Positions 59,817-64,000 of a stretch of 64,000 nucleotides of DNA are shown here, piece after piece. Origin of the DNA: Vibrio neonatus (GTDB taxonomy: Bacteria > Pseudomonadota > Gammaproteobacteria > Enterobacterales > Vibrionaceae); NCBI RefSeq assembly GCF_024346975.1, contig NZ_AP024885.1, positions 744,001-808,000 of the forward strand. The letters run 5' to 3'. Position 1 is the first letter of the stretch; each line of letters begins with the position of its first letter. The notes beneath the pieces were generated by a model. It made no database searches. It was not told the DNA's origin and saw only the letters and a program-made list of their open reading frames with translations. The position numbers were made by a program, and so were the translations under genes.

Positions 59817-60647
59817 TTATCCAGCCACCACTTTTAGGGTTTGGCGTTTTGCATCCACAATTTTATTGGCTAATTCAGCAAAGCCAAATCCGCCATTTTC
59901 AGTCAGTAAGTGACTTGGTTTGCTGGTCAACTGATCTAACACCTTGTGAATATTGTTGACGCCAAAGGTTGTTGGAAGCCATTGAAACATGGCTTCATCG
60001 TTTTGTGAGTCGCCCACATAACTGATGCGCTGTAGCGGTAAATCTTCAAAGATGCTGTTTGCCCTCAAATAGGCTTCACCAGTGACACGCTTGCTATGCT
60101 CTCCTAACCACACATTGAGATGGATAGAGCTTAGCGTGGCGTGCACCGCTTGTCCGTCAATGCTTAGCCCGCGACATTTCATCATTAGCTGTTGCGCAAC
60201 CTCATCGCTGACAGGCTCTCGGTCTTGACTAAGATTGATCGCAATATCGCAGTAGCGAAACGGCTGATCAGAGGCAAAACCAATATCATCATACTGCGCT
60301 AAAAGCTGTTCTAGCTGGTGCTTTAGCTTAGCTTGTTGCTGCTGCATTTCCTGCATAGGCAGTGCAGAGTGAACGCTAAAGTCCGTGGCATTTTTTTGCA
60401 TCCAAAATGCGCCATTTTCGCCGATTACGCCATGTACCGGCCATAATTTTGCAATTTGGTCACACCAACCAGCGCAAGCGCCGGTTACTGCTACAACCTT
60501 AACCCCGACTTGCTGTAAGTCGTACAGGGCTTTTAGCGTGACATCGGGAAGTTTGCCTTCCCATGTCAGAGTATCGTCTACATCGGTTAACAACCATTCA
60601 ATATCGCGGAGGCGATCAAGATTAATGGTGTTGATTGGGTCAAGCAT
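59817..60647 (-). CDS. HAD-superfamily phosphatase (C2B cap)
   Basis: 276 residues. Catalytic motif DVDDT at 22-26 (nucleophile Asp22, general acid Asp24), VTGACAG after it, a cap domain of the C2B type and the fourth motif GDSQNDEAMF near 218. Family resemblance is to mannosyl-3-phosphoglycerate/sucrose-phosphate phosphatases. It overlaps ugpC by 8 bases, so it is co-translated with the glycerol-3-phosphate importer, and might dephosphorylate imported glycerol-3-phosphate or a sugar phosphate. Substrate unproven. Confidence 0.83.
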   Translation of the reverse strand: MLDPINTINLDRLRDIEWLLTDVDDTLTWEGKLPDVTLKALYDLQQVGVKVVAVTGACAGWCDQIAKLWPVHGVIGENGAFWMQKNATDFSVHSALPMQEMQQQQAKLKHQLEQLLAQYDDIGFASDQPFRYCDIAINLSQDREPVSDEVAQQLMMKCRGLSIDGQAVHATLSSIHLNVWLGEHSKRVTGEAYLRANSIFEDLPLQRISYVGDSQNDEAMFQWLPTTFGVNNIHKVLDQLTSKPSHLLTENGGFGFAELANKIVDAKRQTLKVVAG

Positions 60648-61746
60648 TTACAGCCTCTTTCTCTTGCGAAGCGACACATTCAAAATCAAAACGCGCTTCA
60701 CTTTGGGTATCAAATAGGTGGATAGATTCATTATCAAAGTCTAGACCAATGATGTCATCAGGCTGAATGGTTTCATGACCATCGACACGAACAACCAAGT
60801 TTTGTGGGTGCGCATCTAGGGTGTGGCAGTACAATAATAAATCAGCGCCAAGTGCTTCAATTAATTCCACTTTTACGCTAAATCTTGGGTTGTGTTTTTC
60901 CAGCAATAAATGCTCAGGACGCAGCCCAACTTTAATCACACCATACGGCAGGCCTTGGCTGTTGATTGGCAAAATAGTTTCGCCAATATGAATGCCCAGT
61001 TCGCTAATGTTCGCGTTTAAGATATTCATTGCCGGAGAGCCCATAAAGGTCGCTACAAACAGTGACGCAGGCTTTTGATAGATTTCAAGCGGTGAACCTA
61101 CTTGCTCGACATTACCTTGATTTAGCACCACTAGCTTATCGGCCAGTGTCATCGCTTCAACCTGATCGTGGGTAACGTACACAGATGTAGTGTTTAGGTT
61201 ACGTTGCAGTCGCTTGATCTCTAGGCGCATCTGTACGCGCAATTTAGCGTCAAGGTTTGATAACGGCTCATCAAATAAAAATACTTTTGGCTTACGCACA
61301 ATAGCGCGTCCCATTGCCACACGCTGACGTTGACCACCAGAGAGTTGCTTAGGCTTACGGTCTAATAGATGAGACAGCTCAAGCATTTCAGCGGCTTGAT
61401 TGACCAGCTTTTCAATCTCAGCTTTTGGCGTTTTACGGTTACGTAGGCCATACGCCATGTTATTAAATACCGACATATGTGGATACAGAGCGTAGTTCTG
61501 GAACACCATTGCAATATCACGTTCGCTTGGCTCGTGATCGTTGACGATTTTGTCATCAATTTTTAGCTCGCCGCTGGAGATCTCTTCTAGACCTGCAATC
61601 ATACGCAGTAGCGTTGATTTACCACAGCCACTTGGGCCAACTAAGACCACCATTTCGCCGTCTTGGATGTTTAAATTAAGTTTTTGAATCGCTTGGTATC
61701 CATTTGGGTAGCACTTAGCGATATTTGAAAGAGTTAGGGTAGACAT
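60640..61746 (-). CDS. ugpC: sn-Glycerol-3-phosphate ABC transporter ATP-binding protein UgpC
   Basis: 368 residues. Walker A GPSGCGKST at 37-45, LSGGQ at about 135-139, DEPLSNLDAKLR after it, and a C-terminal MOBE/OB region. MalK-type ATPase with the length of UgpC. It starts 3 bases after the ugpE stop and overlaps the HAD gene by 8. Confidence 0.93.
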   Translation of the reverse strand: MSTLTLSNIAKCYPNGYQAIQKLNLNIQDGEMVVLVGPSGCGKSTLLRMIAGLEEISSGELKIDDKIVNDHEPSERDIAMVFQNYALYPHMSVFNNMAYGLRNRKTPKAEIEKLVNQAAEMLELSHLLDRKPKQLSGGQRQRVAMGRAIVRKPKVFLFDEPLSNLDAKLRVQMRLEIKRLQRNLNTTSVYVTHDQVEAMTLADKLVVLNQGNVEQVGSPLEIYQKPASLFVATFMGSPAMNILNANISELGIHIGETILPINSQGLPYGVIKVGLRPEHLLLEKHNPRFSVKVELIEALGADLLLYCHTLDAHPQNLVVRVDGHETIQPDDIIGLDFDNESIHLFDTQSEARFDFECVASQEKEAVNA

Positions 61747-61749
61747 AAA

Positions 61750-62598
61750 TTATTTCTCCGAATCCACAAGGCCTTTGACGAATGCTTTTTGCATCCCGAT
61801 AACCACGATGACAGGGGGTAGCATGGCAATAATGGTGGTCGCCATGATCTTGTTCCACTCAATCACGCCATCGACAACGCCAAGCATCTGCTTGATGCCC
61901 ATTACAATGGTGTAATAGCTAGTGTCTGTGGTGATGAGCAAAGGCCAAAGGTATTGGTTCCACCCATAAATAAAGGTGATTACAAATAGAGCCGCAATGT
62001 TGGTGCGCGATAGTGGCAATAAAATATCAAAAAAGAACTTCATTGGGCCTGCGCCATCAATGCGCGCCGCTTCGACCAGTTCTTTAGGCACAGTTAAGAA
62101 AAACTGCCTAAACAAGAAAGTCGCGGTCGCACTGGCAATCAAAGGAATAGTCAAACCATAGTATGAGTTCAACATATTAAGGTTAGTGATTACCTCAAAG
62201 GTGGGCATGATGCGTACTTCTACTGGCAGCATTAAGGTGAAAAAGATCATCCAAAACGCCAGCATACGGCCACGAAATTCAAAAAATACCACCGCATAAG
62301 CAGACAAAATTGAAATGGTCAGCTTACCGATAGTGATGCACATCGCCATGATAAATGAGTTGAGTAGCATCTGCGGGATCGGCAGGGCGCTGTTGTTGTG
62401 TACGCCAGTACCCGACAGTAAATCTACAAACACGCTCAAGCCAAGGTCGCCAAACCACAACGGTGTGCCGGTCGCAAATGCCGCATTTGGATGGGTGGTT
62501 GCCACTAAAGCAATCCATACTGGTAAGGCGATGGCCAAAATACCGAGGATCAGTACCAAATGACAAACGAGTTTAAATAAAGGGCGTCGTTCTACCAT
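61750..62598 (-). CDS. ugpE: Glycerol-3-phosphate ABC transporter permease UgpE
   Basis: 282 residues, six hydrophobic segments. EAA motif ELVEAARIDGAGPMKFFFDILLPLS. The start overlaps the ugpA stop (TAATG). Confidence 0.92.
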   Translation of the reverse strand: MVERRPLFKLVCHLVLILGILAIALPVWIALVATTHPNAAFATGTPLWFGDLGLSVFVDLLSGTGVHNNSALPIPQMLLNSFIMAMCITIGKLTISILSAYAVVFFEFRGRMLAFWMIFFTLMLPVEVRIMPTFEVITNLNMLNSYYGLTIPLIASATATFLFRQFFLTVPKELVEAARIDGAGPMKFFFDILLPLSRTNIAALFVITFIYGWNQYLWPLLITTDTSYYTIVMGIKQMLGVVDGVIEWNKIMATTIIAMLPPVIVVIGMQKAFVKGLVDSEK

Positions 62599-63479
62599 TA
62601 GTAAGCCACCTTCTTCTCTACATATTTAAATTGAATGACAGTCAGTAGCGCCACTAAGATCATCAACACCACGGACTGAGCGGCCGATGAACCAAGATCA
62701 AGACCGATAAAGCCATCGTTATACACTTTGTACACTAGCGTTGAGGTACTGTTGCTTGGACCGCCTTGGGTCATGGCATGGATAACCGCAAAAGTATCAA
62801 AGAAGGCGTACACAAAGTTCACTACCAATAGGAAGAAGCTGGTCGGTGAAATCAGTGGGAAACTGATGGTGAGAAAACGCTTAATCGGGCCACTACCGTC
62901 GATAGCCGCAGCTTCATGCAGTGACTTAGGAACTGATTGCAACGCCGCTAGGAAAAACAAAAAGTTGTAGCTGATTTGCTTCCAAGTAGAAGTAATTACC
63001 ACCATCCACATGGCGTGAGTGCCATTAAGGGTAGGGTTCCAATTCACGTTAAACAGATTCAGAACTTCACTGACTGCGCCAATAGTAGGATCAAACAGAA
63101 ATAGCCACAAAGAACCGGCAACCACTGGGGCAACCGCGTACGGCCAAATCAAAAAAGTGCGATAAAACGTTGCGCCGCGCATGATTTGCTCGGCAAAAGC
63201 GGCCAGTATCAATGCACTGACAAGGGCGAGTACAGCAACGCTGATGCTGAACTGCATGGTGGTAAGAAAAGAGCTTAAATAGAGCTTATCACTAAATAAA
63301 TTCAAGAAGTTTTCCAATCCCACGAACTCACGACTGATACCAAAGGCATCTTCTAACTGAGTAGATTGGAAAACTGCCTGACCTGCTGGCCAGATAAAAA
63401 ACACCAGAGTGATAACCAATTGCGGCGCAATAAGCGCAACGGGTAACCATTTGTGTTTAAAAACAACTTGTGAAGACAT
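62598..63479 (-). CDS. ugpA: Glycerol-3-phosphate ABC transporter permease UgpA
   Basis: 293 residues from ATG 63479 ([13 protein letters not shown]), chosen over 63491 by the GGA ribosome-binding stretch. Six hydrophobic segments; EAA motif [25 protein letters not shown]. Pairs with UgpE. Confidence 0.92.
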   Translation of the reverse strand: MSSQVVFKHKWLPVALIAPQLVITLVFFIWPAGQAVFQSTQLEDAFGISREFVGLENFLNLFSDKLYLSSFLTTMQFSISVAVLALVSALILAAFAEQIMRGATFYRTFLIWPYAVAPVVAGSLWLFLFDPTIGAVSEVLNLFNVNWNPTLNGTHAMWMVVITSTWKQISYNFLFFLAALQSVPKSLHEAAAIDGSGPIKRFLTISFPLISPTSFFLLVVNFVYAFFDTFAVIHAMTQGGPSNSTSTLVYKVYNDGFIGLDLGSSAAQSVVLMILVALLTVIQFKYVEKKVAY

Positions 63480-63496
63480 ATAAAAATCCAATAAAT

Positions 63497-63527
63497 GCCA
63501 CCTGACCTTTAATTAAGATCAGGTGGC
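63497..63527 (-). terminator. Intercistronic hairpin between ugpB and ugpA
   Basis: Stem GCCACCTGA / TCAGGTGGC (9 bp, 13-base loop that is AT-rich). No T-run follows. It stands at the same place as the hairpin 37630-37654 in the other importer operon. Confidence 0.75.
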
Positions 63528-63535
63528 GAGATAGG

Positions 63536-64000
63536 TTACTTTTGCGTACGTTCGAAGCGACGTAGTTGTTGGTCACCACGTTGAACCGCCGTGTTTAGTG
63601 CTGTAGTCGCTGATTTACGACCTGCCCAAACTGCTTCTAGTTCTTCGTTGATGATGTCACGAGTTTGTAGGAAGTTACCAAAGCGGATGCCTTTAGAGTT
63701 TTCCGTTGGCGCAGTTTCTGTCATTTGGATAACAGCGGTATCTGTACCAGGGTGAGACTTGTAGAAGCCTTCTTTCTTAGTCAACTCGTAAGCGTCTTGA
63801 GTGATTGGCAAGTAGCCAGTGCCTTTGTGCCACTCTGACTGTACTTCAGGGCTAGATAGGTAAGTAAAGAACTTAGCTACGCCTTTGTATTCTTCGCTTG
63901 AGTGACCACGAAGAACCCAAAGAGATGCGCCACCGATGATGGTATTTTGTGGTGTTTTTACTAGAGTGTCGTCGTAAGGAAGTTGTGCAACACCTACGTT
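63536..64000 (-). CDS. ugpB: Glycerol-3-phosphate-binding protein UgpB, C-terminal fragment
   Basis: Open to the window edge: 154 codons of the C-terminal half of the binding protein. The stretch NVGVAQLPYDD, followed by NTIIGGASLWVL and SSPEVQSEWHKGTGYLPIT, is characteristic of UgpB. The in-frame TTG at 63811 is not a real start. The N-terminus and the promoter, where a Pho box would be expected, are outside the window. Confidence 0.92.
   Translation of the reverse strand, partial: NVGVAQLPYDDTLVKTPQNTIIGGASLWVLRGHSSEEYKGVAKFFTYLSSPEVQSEWHKGTGYLPITQDAYELTKKEGFYKSHPGTDTAVIQMTETAPTENSKGIRFGNFLQTRDIINEELEAVWAGRKSATTALNTAVQRGDQQLRRFERTQK

Noticed and set aside
63536..63811. A 91-residue complete protein at the right edge
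   Set aside because: The frame is open to base 64000 and the sequence before TTG 63811 continues the UgpB fold, so it is a fragment of a larger gene.
1..64000. CRISPR arrays, tRNA genes, phage or integron cassettes
   Set aside because: No regularly spaced repeats, no cloverleaf sequence and no integrase, att site or phage gene were seen.

Overview
The window reads as one contig stretch of a marine gamma-proteobacterium of the family Vibrionaceae. The fadR / nhaB / dsbB neighbourhood, a FadR of 279 residues with the extra ~40-residue segment typical of vibrios, low-to-mid G+C, and gene order and protein resemblances throughout all point there. Species cannot be named from the sequence alone. 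No tRNA, rRNA, CRISPR, IS transposase or phage gene was seen.

Layout. (1) 1-4362: edge of an SDR dehydrogenase, then a gluconate block (LacI-type GntR, gluconokinase, Edd) with tandem GntR-like operators. (2) 4446-8180: dsbB, nhaB, fadR. (3) 8577-14295: a small secreted protein and an SOS mutasome operon imuA-imuB-dnaE2 behind a perfect CTGT-N8-ACAG LexA box. (4) 14508-19230: a three-gene set of a Tat-exported PLP enzyme, a periplasmic solute-binding protein and, coupled by ATGA, a membrane GGDEF-EAL protein; this is a plausible uncharacterised c-di-GMP sensing module. (5) 20014-30578: alpha/beta hydrolase, a TRAP transporter with its own GntR-like operator, a PL6 lipoprotein lyase (probably alginate), a DUF3859-like protein, a GarR/YihU-type reductase and a LysR regulator. 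(6) 30692-34225: a MITE-like palindromic repeat touching the stop codon of a RecX-like gene, then transaldolase and a divergent SorC-type regulator. (7) 34522-40228: DeoR regulator, a complete CUT1 ABC importer resembling Ugp and an EEP-family phosphodiesterase. (8) 40282-42825: small lipoprotein, PBP5-type carboxypeptidase and a small SDR with a Fur-like box. (9) 42933-59711: a complete aryl polyene (APE) pigment cluster, apeC to apeR on the minus strand, carrying an internal MIO-type ammonia lyase and a divergent O-methyltransferase. (10) 59817-64000: HAD phosphatase and ugpCEAB, with ugpB running off the edge.

How the parts work together. The GntR-like sites at 533, 1982, 2003 and 23997 tie the gluconate/Entner-Doudoroff genes to the TRAP transporter 20 kb away, suggesting one regulon for sugar-acid uptake and catabolism; the PL6 lyase and the reductase next to the transporter fit uronate (alginate) use. 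In the APE cluster an aromatic acid, probably released by the ammonia lyase, is loaded by ApeH on an ACP, extended by ApeO/ApeC and ApeR with reduction (ApeQ) and dehydration (ApeI/ApeP), and the product is attached and exported by ApeD/J/K/L/M/N. Two Ugp-like importers with neighbouring phosphatase or phosphodiesterase genes flank the APE cluster and both have a hairpin between the binding-protein gene and the first permease gene.
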